Positions 12,129-22,823 of a stretch of 64,000 nt of DNA are shown here, piece after piece; position 1 is the first letter of the stretch; each line of letters starts with the position of its first letter. The stretch is taken from NCBI GenBank assembly GCA_028554755.1, contig JAPTOF010000004.1, positions 20,454,001 to 20,518,000 of the forward strand. The letters run 5' to 3'. The notes under the pieces were generated by a model, which saw nothing but the letters and a program-made list of their open reading frames with translations, made no database searches and was not told where the DNA came from. The DNA is from Cordia subcordata (Eukaryota; Streptophyta; Magnoliopsida; Boraginales; Cordiaceae). Both the position numbers and the translations under genes were made by a program.

Positions 12129-13595
12129 TGATGTTGTTTTAAAAACCCGCAAGTGCACGGATCGAAAGTAGTGTAGTGTGTGCAAGACTACGGGTATCAT
12201 CTCCTCAAGGAGGCCTCTAACTATGGTTTCTAAGTCCTATGTATCCTAGATTAACTACGTGTAGAAATGAAATTACTTTTTTTTTGAGATTTTTTTTGAA
12301 TTTTGAATTGAAGGGAACTCTAAACTATCCTATTAAAACTAAAGTGCATAAATTAAACAAAAAGTAAATGGAAAACAATGAGAAGAAAGCAATTGGGAAC
12401 AACTAGGGGAATTCAGTAATGGGAAACGGCCTAGGGTCGGATTCCTATGTTCGGCTAGTGATTGGACTAACTATGGACCGTAGGCAATCAATAGCTCTAG
12501 TGCCTTAGTTTATTAGCTAGCCTTATTACCCTTAATTAAAGGTACACTCCTATATCTAAATGGGCCCTTTCTAGAGCATAGGTTTGTCCTACTAATTAAG
12601 GCTTTGCAACAATACCAACAACCTAAGTGATTGACTAATCCAAGTTAATTAAGACACACCCATTAATTGTGTTTCAAACTAAGGATGGAACCAATTAATC
12701 TTAAGCCTATTCAAGCACAATTAGCAAATCTAGCAAGCGATAAATCATAGCTCACACATTAACAATGTTTCATGCCAAGCACAAGACCAATAATCATAAA
12801 CAATTCCAAAACAAGCATGCATAAACTCTCTTGGGACTTTCAACAAATACATAGACATGTTATATTATAGTCATCAACAATTCTCCACAAGTTATGCAAC
12901 CATCATGCCTCACAAAATCCATAAAAATCAAAATCCAACACTAAGCCATAACATAATCCATAATCCAACCCTAGCCTAAAGCAATTAGTTCAACATGCTA
13001 AAAGAGAGGGCAAAACTGAAATTTAATATAAAAATATCAATTCCATGTCCAAGAAATTAAATCTCAAGCTTAGAACCTCTTCCCGCTTCAATTTCGCTCA
13101 AATTCAACTTGAAAACGCAATTTTCAGCAATGAAATCCAACTTGACAGCAACTTTTCTGCACCAATTCTGCACCAATTTAGCTCTCTTTTTAGCCCAAAA
13201 TAGGCCCAAAACCTGCAGAAATAAGCACACAAAAAGTGTATTTATAAAGCCCTAATTAGTAGAAAGCAAACTCAAAGAAAAGAACAAGCAAAATCTCTTG
13301 TTTCTGCAGTTTTTCGGACTAATTTCTGCACTTTTTCCTGCAGAAAGGCTTGCTGGAATTTGCCTCTTTTCACCCCCAAATCAACCCTAAAAATTGCCCT
13401 TTTGAGTGTGAATGTGTGAGAGTATGTATGTGAGATTATGTGTATGTTTGGTGTGTATGTATGTGAGATAATGTGTATGTTTGGTGCTGAAAAAAGGGAC
13501 GAAAATAGGAAAAATTTGGGCTGCTACAGCGCTTCTCTTTTTTTCTTGTTCTTGACTGCTTTCTTTTTCTTCTCCTCCTCAACTTGTTGATGAGT

Positions 13596-13633
<38 letters not shown>

Positions 13634-14114
13634 GTGCTGTGTTTTTGTGCCCTAAAGAAAGAAAAGAAAAGGAAAAGGAAAAGTAGGGTTCAAGTCATTA
13701 GTTAATATAATGCATAATATACTCTCTATTAGCTTATGTATTATAATATTCTAACTTTGGCCTAAAACCCTAGAGCTTAATTAATTATGTCCTAAACTAA
13801 TTTAGTGAACTCTAATTTAACTAACTAAAATTCCTAAAATCCTAATTCTAGTTATTTAATATCTTAATTCCAATCTAACTGAGCTAACTTATAAATTTAA
13901 TTTCCTAATTCCTAATTAATCAGAATTATTATATAAAAAAATGAAAATAGAATAGAAAACGCATAAAACGATAAAAAAAATGATACACCACACATAAACA
14001 CTTAATGAGACCCAATAATCACTCAGAAGCTCGAAATAGACAAAATTAGCACCAAAACACGCACTCATACACACTCAAAATCATGCAATTTACACTTAAA
14101 AAAAACACACATCA
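12129..14114 (-). repeat. Athila-1 5' LTR
   Basis: Pairs with 2628-4560. Differences include a longer (TA)n run (about 13601-13630), a local duplication of the GTGTATGTTTGGTG stretch near 13440-13488, and scattered substitutions. It holds the promoter for the element: TATAAATA on the minus strand at 13239-13246. Confidence 0.93.
13239..13246 (-). promoter_or_regulatory. TATA box in Athila-1 5' LTR
   Basis: The minus strand reads GGGCTTTATAAATACACTTT. It is a strong TATAAATA element about 870 bp into the LTR, conserved in the other LTR at 3737-3744. Transcription would start roughly 30 bp further left (near 13210). Inferred from consensus only. Confidence 0.6.
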
Positions 14115-14198
14115 CATCTCATAGTACAACTTGGTGATCTTTATATTCAAAGTTCCAAGACAAGTGAAGCTTCAAATCAAGTTGTTGAGGATGTTTGA
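14115..14198 (+). pseudogene. Distal half of the hAT transposase last exon
   Basis: The last exon of the hAT transposase starts at about 2601 after the acceptor GGGTAG and breaks at 2627, where Athila-1 inserted. It resumes here. With one copy of the CATCT target duplication removed, the frame stays open across the junction (DEKEIMDHL continuing to LYIQSSKTSEA) and stops at TGA 14196-14198. This shows that the insertion, not earlier decay, interrupted this exon. The remaining tail is hydrophilic with no recognised domain, as usual after the hAT dimerisation region. Confidence 0.65.
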
Positions 14199-14800
14199 AT
14201 TGTTGTTATGGTTGATGTATAATAGATTGAATGTTGGATTGTTGATATTAATTATTGTTTCTGTCTTGTAATAGTTAGAAATTAATTATATGTATGGGGT
14301 ATGGTTTGTCATTTGTGGATTATGTTATTAGGTATTTAGTCATTAATTGTAGCTGTGGACCATGGTAATTGCTATGTTACTATGTTAATGTTAGTTTATG
14401 AATTGAATGATTAGGTGTTTAATGGAGACTTTAAATTATGGACTTTGTCTGTGAACATTTAATTCATTAACTTTAACTATTCTTAGGTGCTTAGTTTTTT
14501 TTTTTTGGGGGAGAGAGGGATTAAACAGGTCGCACGTGCTTACTGCTTAGGTTTTTTCCTACTTTATTTATTTGTAAATAAAATTAAAATATTAGAAAAT
14601 CAAATAGGGTAGACTCGCAAAACTGCAAACCCGTGAAGGAGCGGGTAGACTCGCGAACCCATGAATGTACAAAGGAGTATGTGTGGGTTAAGGATGCAGT
14701 CACTCGCATAAATTCAACTCAACCTGACCCGACCCGTGAAACCACATAACTAGCGCTCAACAGGTCGAGTTGACCTGCAGGTACCCGTTTGCCATCTCTA
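14199..14800 (+). repeat. hAT 3' non-coding end and terminal inverted repeat
   Basis: This is non-coding sequence after the hAT stop codon: AT-rich to about 14600, then a G+C-richer subterminal block. The block contains a repeated GGGTAGACTCGC, the run CCTGACCCGACCCGTGAA, and the terminus CCCGTTTGCCATCTCTA at 14784-14800. Subterminal transposase-binding repeats are usual in hAT elements. No gene is seen here. Confidence 0.5.
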
Positions 14801-15435
14801 ACTGAGGGGTATTATGGTCGTCCACTTAGTAGGTCAAAGATATGGCCGTCTACTTAGTAGGTCAAAGATAAAGAACACATCTACTTGTTATAAGTGTCTG
14901 GGAAACAGTGGCTATTCTTGAAGTGCAACTTTGATCTTTTGGTTGAATAGATCAGGGTTAAAATGGTCATTATGTTGCCTAGGTTTGGCGAGGACATTTT
15001 TGTCATTTTGGAAGCGAAGTGTAATCATTTTATTTTGGTCCCTTTTCTAGTTAAATGACTTTAAGAAAGTAGTCTTGAATGAGTAAATTCCATATTGTGG
15101 TAGTAGCCTTACTTGTGCCAAAGCTTGTATTTGCGTTTGGGCTTCTTTTGGCCCAAAATAACCTAGTTGGGTTCAGAATAGTTTCTTATTAGGCATGGGC
15201 CTCCACATAAATTATGGATTATGTGTTGCACTTTAAATTGGATTTGTGGGCTTGGCCCATGTCTTACAAGACGTGCTAGGAAGTTCCACAAGAGAATTCA
15301 ATTACTACAAGTAACTACATGGGGATTATTTCTCCCACATTGATTTGGAGAAAGAATCGGGTGCCATATTTTTCTTATAAATAGGGCAAGACCCTTTACC
15401 ATTTAATATACACCATTCTTATGGTAAGAGAATAC
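14801..15435. repeat. Old copia LTR-like remnant, left part
   Basis: No gene is seen. It starts with two 28-bp tandem copies (14813-14840, 14841-14868; TATGGYCGTCYACTTAGTAG...). The stretch GGGGATTATTTCTCCCACATTGATTTGGAGAAAG, in two pieces around 15322-15355, followed by TCTTATAAATAGGGCAAGACCC resembles the promoter part of a Tork/Tnt1-like copia LTR in plus orientation. The sequence is interrupted at 15435 by copia-1 and continues at 26226-26349. No terminal repeats can be fixed. Confidence 0.35.
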
Positions 15436-17218
15436 TGTTAGGATCAGGATTGCTACACCATAGTTTATAAATCATCATGCTTTTAAAAAATATTAAAGAA
15501 CATATCTAATATAGTGGCGTAACAAGCAATAAAAAGCTATTTGCACACATAAGCACAACATGATTAAACATATAAGTAAGAAGATGAAGTGATATACCTT
15601 TAAGAAGTTGAAGATCCAAGTGAGTGGTCTCTTTGAACTCCATCAAAATAGCCTCCTAATTAGCCTTCTTCATTATTATTACTTTTCCAAAGTTAGGATG
15701 TGTGGTGCTATATAGTGGGCAAGCATCTAAGAGAGCTATAATTGAAGATCTATGGAGTAGTGTGTGCTCTTGGTGTACTAGTTGAAAATTCCTACACACT
15801 TTTATGAAAGAGGCAACAAGACTCAAGGGTGTATTGCTATTAACTCACTATTTATAGTGCATAATAACCCTAATTGGGTAAGTTCTTAAAAACAATTAGG
15901 TTTTCAACTATACCCTTTCTAGAAAATGGAATATGCCTTTTGGATAAGATATCCAAGATATTCCTTTCTCTTTGTTACTCCATAATATCTAATTCTATGG
16001 GAGCTGCTTGTCCTATTGAGATATCCATAAATTTAATAAGGAAAAATTTGAATAAAATCCTTTTTTCCTTCTCTATTAAATTTATATCTCAATAAAGCAT
16101 CCACATAATTAGACTATCTCAATTAATTACATCCATTGGAAATATATGACTAGTGAAGGGACCAAAAGACATAATTACCCTTGGCTCCTAAAATGACCAA
16201 AATGCCCTTGCCATTGCTTCGAGTACATGAAGGCCATAATGCCCTTGCCATTACTTCGACTACATGAAGGCCATTTTGACCTCGGTTTATTTCCACTAGA
16301 AGACCAAAGCTGCACTCCAAGGATAATCACTAGCTAAGTAGAAATAGGTCACAACAAGTAACTACTGTCTTTGACCAATCGAGTGAAATCACCAAAATAC
16401 CCCTCTATGTCCACCTATAGTCAAGGCCGGTCAAAAGGTACCATCAACTTCAAGACTACATTTGGAACCTTGGAATCTCTAGTTCGAAGAGTAATCACCA
16501 CCTGGCCATGGATTTCTTGATCTAGGGAGCAACCTACAAGCCAAATGATCGATATACCCCTGAAGGGTAATATCACTAGATCTAGATTTATGACGACCAA
16601 TAAGACAAATCTAAAGGGGGACATAGACTCTGTTGTTGCACATGCATGTACTGATTGATTAGACAACAACACCCAATGTACTAGGCAAACAATCTTATCA
16701 CTTAAAACCTCTCCTTATGGTACATCAAAGTGTTGCACCCCAGCTTTACCAGTTCATCCATACATGCTCAAAATTAAGAGTATCGGTCGCTCAGAAGCAG
16801 TGAGTATCTTGTCCTCTATATGTTATGGCACGGTTCCAAAAGACATACTCACGGTGGTCCTATCCAATGCGTGACACACGCACTAAAATTGAAGTCCGGA
16901 AAGGCCCTTCAATAACCTAGGTAGATCACCCTTATCGGGAGACTCGTCTACTATAGCCTTATCCCAGTAGAGTCCCTAACATTACTATCTGGCTACGGAC
17001 ATCTTTATGATATATCTAAAAACTATAATTGGACCTACTGTGCGTCCAGCCTCACTTTGCACCCAAGTCATTGCACTATATCATTGGACCTTTACACAAT
17101 GTATCACACATAAATACTAGAGATAATATATGTAAGAAATGCTCATAAATATAACAATGATCAAATGTCTAGTCTAATATCTGTGTACAAGTGGTCTTTA
17201 GGGCATACAACCCCAACA
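15436..17218 (-). repeat. Copia-1 3' LTR
   Basis: Starts TGTTAGGATC and ends CCCCAACA. Directly right of it, the minus strand reads AGTGCAAGTAAGAGTT before TGTTGGGG, a weak polypurine tract. It pairs with 24514-26225. Confidence 0.92.
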
Positions 17219-17391
17219 AACTCTTACTTGCACTAAAGATCACTTCTTATGAACCTAACACCCATAGGCTCTACATGTGTGGCAAACACTCTCTCTAGAA
17301 GAGTCTTCATTAATGGGTCCACTAAGTTCTCAATTGAAGCAATATTTTCCACTACTATGTCACCTCTCTGGATAAACTCTTAAATCAAGTG

Positions 17392-18700
17392 TCACTTCTT
17401 TTCAATATGCTTGCCCTTGTTATGATTCCTGGGCTCTTTGCACTTTGCAATAGCTACAATATTGTCACAGTACAAGACAATAGGTCTCTTTACAGTTAGG
17501 ATAACCTCTAGGTTAGTGAGGAACTTCTTTATCCACATAGCCTCCTTTACAGTGTCAGACGTTGCTACATACTCTGCTTCCATGGTTAAGTATGTGACGC
17601 TTTTCTACTTCTTTCTCTTCCATGAAACTGCATCTCCTAACAAGGTAAAAACAAAGCCAGAAGTAGACATCCTCGAATCTCTATCTAACTGAAAGTCTGA
17701 GTTTGTATAGGCCAATGGTACTAGATCATCTATGCAATATTTTGGCACATATATCTTACTTCTTTCAAAAAACTTGAATATTTGCTTGACCGCTGTCAAG
17801 TGATCTGGTTCAGGGTTTGACTGGAATCTTCTAACCATGCCAACAGCATAACAGATATCTGGCCTAGTATACATCATGGCATACATAAGGCTTCTAACTA
17901 CCGAAACATAGGGGACCTTCTTCATCTTCTCTATCTTCTCATGTGTCCGGGGATATTGGTCCTAAGATAAAGTAACTCTATATCTAGTAGGCAAAAGACC
18001 GTTCTTAGAATTTGCCATGTTGTACATTACCAATAATGCAAGCCCATGTTCTTCCAGTCTCGTCTGATCTTGATCCCAAGAATATAGCTTGTTTCTCACA
18101 TATCCTTCATGTGAAACTGAGAAGATAACCAAATCTTTATGAATGATAGCATCCCCACATCATTCCCAATCAATAAGAAGTCATCCACATACAGAATGAG
18201 GAAAGCTATACCGTTTTGGTTACGTCTCTTGTACTTATATGCTTCATCAATGTTTTGCTCAAAGCCAAAGGACTTGACTGCATGATCAAACTTGATGTTC
18301 CATGCCCTAGATGCCTACTTAAGCCTATAAATGGACTTCTTAAGCTTGCACACCATATGTTCTTGGCCTGCTGCAATGTATCCTTCTGGTTGGGTCATAT
18401 AAATGGTCTCGTTAAGCTCTCCATTAAGAAAAGCTATCTTGACGACCATTTGCCATATCTTGTAGTCATAATGACAAGTGATGGCAAGGAGTATCCTGAT
18501 GGACTTAAGCATGGTTACTGGTGAGAAGGTTTCCTCATAATTGATGCCTTCTTTGTGGGTATAACCCTTGGCTATCAATCTAGCTTTGAAGGTTTCAACC
18601 TTTCTATTAGCTCCTGTCTTCCTTTTGTAGGCCCATTTGCACCCTATAAGTTTTACCCCTTCAAGTGCTTCTATAAGTTCCTAGACACCGTTAGAGTACA
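17392..18700 (-). pseudogene. Copia-1 reverse transcriptase and RNase H pseudogene
   Basis: RT motifs of Ty1/copia type: YEETFSPVTMLKSIRILLAI, then VVKIAFLNGELNETIYMTQP with the first aspartate region altered (QMVVK where the family has QMDVK). The catalytic YVDD is intact at 18180-18191. RNase H follows at about 17392-17925: MYTRPDICYAVGMV, then YTNSDFQLDRDSRMSTSGF, then MEAEYVATSDTVKEAMWIKK. Frame breaks occur between 18315 and 17925 and at 17600. The change of the conserved catalytic-site D to V in the QMDVK motif would disable the enzyme even without the frameshifts. Confidence 0.88.
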
Positions 18701-18879
18701 GTAGACTCCAACTTAGAATCCATTGCCTTGCGCCACTAGTTAGCATCTATATCGAAAACTACTTCATCGTAACTAGTGGGATTCTAAACCTAATCCTATT
18801 TAGAAGTCACAAAGTACTCCCTATATATCTATCAGGCTGTCTCAAAATCCTCCCACTACAACGAGCTTCAATGCACTAG

Positions 18880-19114
18880 TAGCAATTGGCTGCCTTTTTT
18901 TTCCCACATCAGTAGGTGCTTTTAAAGACTTATGAGAAATCTTCTCAAGAGTAACTCCAGATTCTGGTGGTTTCTGGCATATCATCCTCCAAGTATCTAG
19001 CATGTGTGCTTATAAGCACCTTCTACTCCTTAGGATTATAGAAGATCCCACATCTGGTTCCCTTGGGATACCCAATGAAATAGTACATTTCTGATCTAGG
19101 TTCCAACTTTGTAG
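18880..19114 (-). pseudogene. Copia-1 integrase C-terminal part (left of solo LTR)
   Basis: The minus strand gives KLEPRSEMYYFIGYPKGTRC, the conserved C-terminal motif of copia integrase, followed by FYNPKE. It is cut at 19119 by the solo LTR; the rest lies beyond 20815. The frame degenerates leftwards towards RT. Confidence 0.8.
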
Positions 19115-19512
19115 CAGAGTGATGTGTATTCGTATCAAGTTTTACACCCGCAAGCGTACGGATCGTTCGTGGTATAACAGATTCGAGTGTGGGTATCGTC
19201 TCCACAGGGAGGCTACCTTAGCTAGGTCTCTATGTGCTCGGGTGCTTCAAACTAGCTACGTGCGTGTGTGTGCGTGCTTACTTTAGGATGGAAGAGAGCT
19301 CGAAAAAAGGAAAATAAAAACTAATCTATGGAGGAACTTAAAGGAGCCTAACTAAGGAAGGAAACATTAATAAAGAAGAAGGGGACCTAAGGCGATTGCA
19401 CTGCAACAGGACTTGGGCTATGATAATGGATGAGGTCTATCTAAGGCTCGGGACTTCTATTGCCGTTGTGTTGATCGGGGGTTCTCTTAACCAATACTAG
19501 TGGTTTAACCCA

Positions 19513-19773
19513 TTAGCTGGATTTAAAGCTAAGGGCCAATCCCTCTTAGCCGACGCAATCCGTGCTTAGAACTTATCCTCTTGGCTGGATTTAAAGCCAA
19601 GGACTAGCACCTAAACACTACGTGACATTAAGGCTCAATTAACCAACACTAACGTGGGTGAGGGATACTCTAGTCTAGGTTAACTTATACGCTTGGCTGG
19701 ATTTAAAGCCAAGGACTAGCACCTAAACTCAACTAAGCATAGCATGTAACCTATTAGTTGGATTTAAAGCTAA
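19513..19773 (-). repeat. Four covarying hairpin repeats in solo LTR
   Basis: Four copies at 19513-19532, 19580-19601, 19692-19713 and 19754-19773. Each has a 6-7 bp inverted repeat around the constant plus-strand loop GGATTTAA (TTAAATCC in element RNA). Stem sequences differ but stay paired: TTAGCT/AGCTAA, TTGGCT/AGCCAA (twice), TTAGTT/AGCTAA (one G-U pair). The same hairpin recurs in the LTRs of Athila-2 and Athila-3 in matching sense orientation. Likely an RNA structure in the LTR transcript; role unknown. Confidence 0.75.
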
Positions 19774-20296
19774 AGCATACTCTACTAAGCAAAGCCATAA
19801 GATTAAGCACAATCACATCACCTATATAAGTAGATAAGAGCATTTGAAGCACAAATAACACATGCATATTCACTTAGGCATTTTAACAGACACATAGACA
19901 TGTTTGATTTCTGATACATAGACATATTGAATCATGCCATATATTTATGTAAACAAACATGTATTAAGAGCCAAAGTTCTACACAAATCCATTATTCAAA
20001 GCCCTCATCTAATATACAACAACAATCAACCCTAAATCTAGCCTAATCTAGCGACATATTTACAAGAAATAGAAAAAGAACAAGAAGAACTTCCCTAAAT
20101 TCTTGCTTCTAAATCCGTACAAATCCTTCAAATCTTTGTTTAGTGCTTCAATCCCAGCTTGGTATGGGGTTTAGATAGTGGTTTAGGGTGTTTGGTGAAG
20201 TGGTTAAAGGGTTAGGGTTTATTAGGATTTAAGAAATAAAAGTTCCACCCCTGAAAATGAGCTGAAACAAGCAATTGATAAACAGCTTCAGCGCAC

Positions 20297-20562
20297 AGCC
20301 GGTCGACCTCGCCGGGCGACCGGCTCCTCTTTCTTACTCGACTGGCTTAAATCATGATGCTCTCTGGAATGGCCGGTTGACCTAGCCGGTCAACCGGCTC
20401 CTTGAAGAACTCAACCGGCTTAAATTCTTAATTCTCTGAAGCGGCCGGTTGACCGTCTAGGTCGACTGGCTCTTCTTCTAAGTGGACCGACTGGATCAGA
20501 ATGATCTGACGGTCGACTGGCTCTTCTTCTAAGTTGACCGACTGGATCAGAATGATCTCTTC
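20297..20562 (-). repeat. Minisatellite of GGTCGACC-type dyads in solo LTR
   Basis: About three 74-bp units (starting near 20297, 20371 and 20445) each carry an inverted pair such as GCCGGTTGACC...GGTCAACCGGC (20372-20398). A 51-bp tandem duplication starts at 20461 and 20512. The array lies in the U3 half of the LTR, upstream of the hairpins in the transcription sense. Several copies contain the W-box core TTGACC. Confidence 0.75.
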
Positions 20563-20814
20563 TTCATTCCTTTTCTTCCGGTCTTCATTCGTTAGCTCAT
20601 TTCTTCCTCGCGTAAGCTTGAACCCTTCCAAAACACTCCTAAAACATGGAATATAACACTTAATGTAGTATTTATGCATCTAAATGCATTATGTACAAAT
20701 ATTAACAAATATGCATAAACTTTGTACTAAGTGTACTCAATTATGCTCTAAACACCCTTAAATGTGCATGCAAAAACTAGATACAAACACGCACAAATGA
20801 CACACATCACAGAG

Positions 20815-21768
20815 CTATTAAGTATATAAGATGGACATCCCCAAATGCATAAATGACTTAAGTTGGGCTTACACCCCGTCCACATCTCCTAAGGTGTCCT
20901 AGGCACTGACTTTGATGGTACCACATTTAGAATAAATATTGTCTTCTGTAGGGCATACCCCTAAAAAGATATAGGTAACGATGCATGAGACATCATCGAC
21001 CTTACCATCTCTAAAGGGAACAGTTTCTCTTTTTTGCCACACCATTCTGCGGGGCATTGCCTAGTGTAGTCAATTATGCCATAATCCTTTGCTGTGTGAG
21101 ATAATCCTTGAATTCACCCGAGAGGTATTTATCACCACAATCAGACCTAATGGTTTTGAATTTTTTTATCTAATTTTTACTCTGTCTCAGCCTTAAATTC
21201 CTTGAATTTCTCAAAGGATTCGTACTTGCATTACCTCAGATAAACATAACCATATCTAAAGTAATCATCCGTAAACGTAATGAAGTACTCATAACCTCCA
21301 TAAGCTGGTGTACTCATAGGATCAGATACATCAGTATACACCAATTCCAATACCTCTTTGGCTCTCTGTCTATTAGAAAAGAAACAATCTTTTTAGTCAT
21401 CTTCCCCTTAAGACAAGAAACACACTGAGGTAGATCATCGAGATCCTATAAGCTAAGAGGCGTATCCTCGAATAACCTTTGAATGCATTGTTTTTACTAA
21501 TATGCCATAAACACAAATGCCAACTATAAGTATCATTGGCTTTAGGAACATTCCTTTTAAAGGACTCTACTCTTTCAGTGTTATATGTTGCAATATAAGT
21601 AGGGTATAAATAAAACAAGCCATTACGTAATCTACCAGAACATATAAAAATTCCACCTCTACTGATATCATCATCAAAATGGAAACATACTAAAAAATCA
21701 TCCATCAACAATTGAGAAATGGAAACTAGGTTTTTGTGAATGTCTGGAACGTAATAAACATTGTTCAA
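20815..21768 (-). pseudogene. Copia-1 integrase and GAG-pre-integrase pseudogene (right of solo LTR)
   Basis: The GAG-pre-integrase region is at 21397-21768: MNNVYYVPDIHKNLVSISQL, then YSWHLCLWHISKNN where functional copies have a histidine-rich WHxRLGH motif. The integrase core is degraded: about 21100-21180 reads KTIRSDCGDKYLS, containing the DxG catalytic segment, with several stops. The integrase continues left of the solo LTR at 19114. Non-functional. Confidence 0.75.
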
Positions 21769-21779
21769 AACTAAAACCC

Positions 21780-22823
21780 GATTACAAGGGAATGATAAAC
21801 AAACTCAACCATCTGTAACAGCCCAAACTTTCGCTCTTGTGCGGACTCTAAGAGTGAACTCCTCTCAGCTCAACTCTCGCATGACCTGAAACCCATACAA
21901 AGAATTGCAAATATGATTAATGGCTCTTGGATCTACAATCCAAGAATTAATAGAATCCACCACTAAACTGGTTTCAGCGTAGAGCATGAGGAATATACCT
22001 TCCTGCCTAGTGGTTCGATACTTGGGATAGTCCTTCTTTTGGTGGCCTTTCTCGCCACACTTGAAGCACTTCCCTTTAAGCTTCCCAACACCTGCTTCCT
22101 ATTGTGGCCTAAGGGTCATCCTCTTTTTCTTCTGATTATGCTATTGCTTTCATTTCATCTTGGGCTTCTTCTTCCCTTCAGGTGATGCCCAGAAGTGGAA
22201 GCTTCAGAGACATGTGTATGACCTGAAGTCTTCATTATAGCCTCCACTGCCTGGACCTCTTACATCAACTCCGTCAAATTCACATTCAACTTCCCCATGT
22301 TATAGTTGAGCTGGAACTGATTGAATGATGGTGGAAGGGTCTTTAAGATCATGTCCACTTGCGACTACTCATCAATGTTTGCACCTAGGATCTCAGCAAT
22401 ACTAAGGCACTCCATCATCTTGAGCACATGCTCTCTAACGGGTGTACCTTCTGCCATTCAAATAGTCATAAGCTCTCTCATAATAGCTTGCTTAGTAGGC
22501 TTGCCTTCGTCAGCAAGCATAAGAGACAAGAAAGTCATGATCTCTCTGGCAGTTGCCATGTTTTTATGCTTGTTCTGCAGAACATCTGACATAGAGGCCA
22601 ACATATAGCACTTAGCCATACTATAGGCTTTCTGCCATTTCTACTTAGCATCGGGTACATCATCAGAAGATTTTACCCTTATAATAAGACAAAGAGCAGT
22701 CAAGACATACTTGTACTTCTTGGTAGTGAGTGCTATGTCTAGATTCCTTTTCCAATCCATAAAATTTAAACCAGTGAGCTTATGCTCTCTCAAAATTATA
22801 GCTAATGAACTGAAGGGATTCAT
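21780..22823 (-). pseudogene. Copia-1 gag and protease pseudogene
   Basis: Gag begins near 22823 (MNPFSSLAIILREHKLTGLN, then FMDWKRNLDIAL), the usual copia gag start. The nucleocapsid knuckle at about 22030-22075 reads CFKCGEKGHQKKDY; the fourth ligand is tyrosine instead of cysteine. The protease active site at 21925-21933 reads DPR in the context WIVDPRAINHIC, where the family has D-S-G. Both changes would abolish function, in addition to frameshifts. Confidence 0.8.

Larger units (their letters stand above)
2628..14114 (-). mobile_element. Athila-1: full-length Athila-type Ty3/gypsy retrotransposon
   Basis: This is a complete 11.5 kb element in minus orientation. LTRs of 1933 bp (2628-4560) and 1986 bp (12129-14114) both start TGATGT and end in ATCA. 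They are flanked by a perfect 5-bp target duplication CATCT at 2623-2627 and 14115-14119. The order on the minus strand is 5' LTR, tRNA-Asp primer site, gag, protease, RT, RNase H, integrase, polypurine tract, 3' LTR. Protein motifs (PR DLGSS, RT FMDDF, integrase [15 protein letters not shown]) match the Athila branch. The two LTRs differ at only a few percent of positions by eye, so insertion is fairly recent. Multiple stops make it non-autonomous. No env-like ORF is seen between integrase and 3' LTR. Confidence 0.95.
472..14800 (+). mobile_element. Decayed hAT transposon interrupted by Athila-1
   Basis: The unit holds a broken hAT transposase (472-2627 and 14115-14198) and ends near 14800 with GTACCCGTTTGCCATCTCTA. 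That end is typical of plant hAT termini, whose other end would begin TAGAGATGGCAAA. Just inside it, GGGTAGACTCGC occurs twice (about 14608 and 14642) and CCTGACCCGACCCG once, like hAT subterminal repeats. No matching left terminus is visible in 1-472, so the left boundary is uncertain. Everything from 2628 to 14114 is a later retrotransposon insertion. The hAT assignment is firm from the protein; the right end is inferred from the terminal motif. Confidence 0.6.
19120..20809 (-). mobile_element. Solo LTR of an Athila-type element
   Basis: A 1690-bp sequence starting TGATGTGTATTCG and ending CACACATCA, flanked by the target duplication CAGAG at 19115-19119 and 20810-20814. Its left 90 bp (CCCGCAAGCGTACGGATCG, then GGGTATCGTCTCC) is homologous to the same end of the Athila-1 LTR, so the orientation is minus. 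No internal region remains: a single LTR left by LTR-LTR recombination. It sits inside the copia-1 integrase and is therefore younger than copia-1. Confidence 0.9.

Noticed and set aside
19513..19773. CRISPR-like array from the regularly recurring GGATTTAAAG units
   Set aside because: Spacing is irregular, units are palindromic hairpins inside a plant LTR, and there is no cas context.
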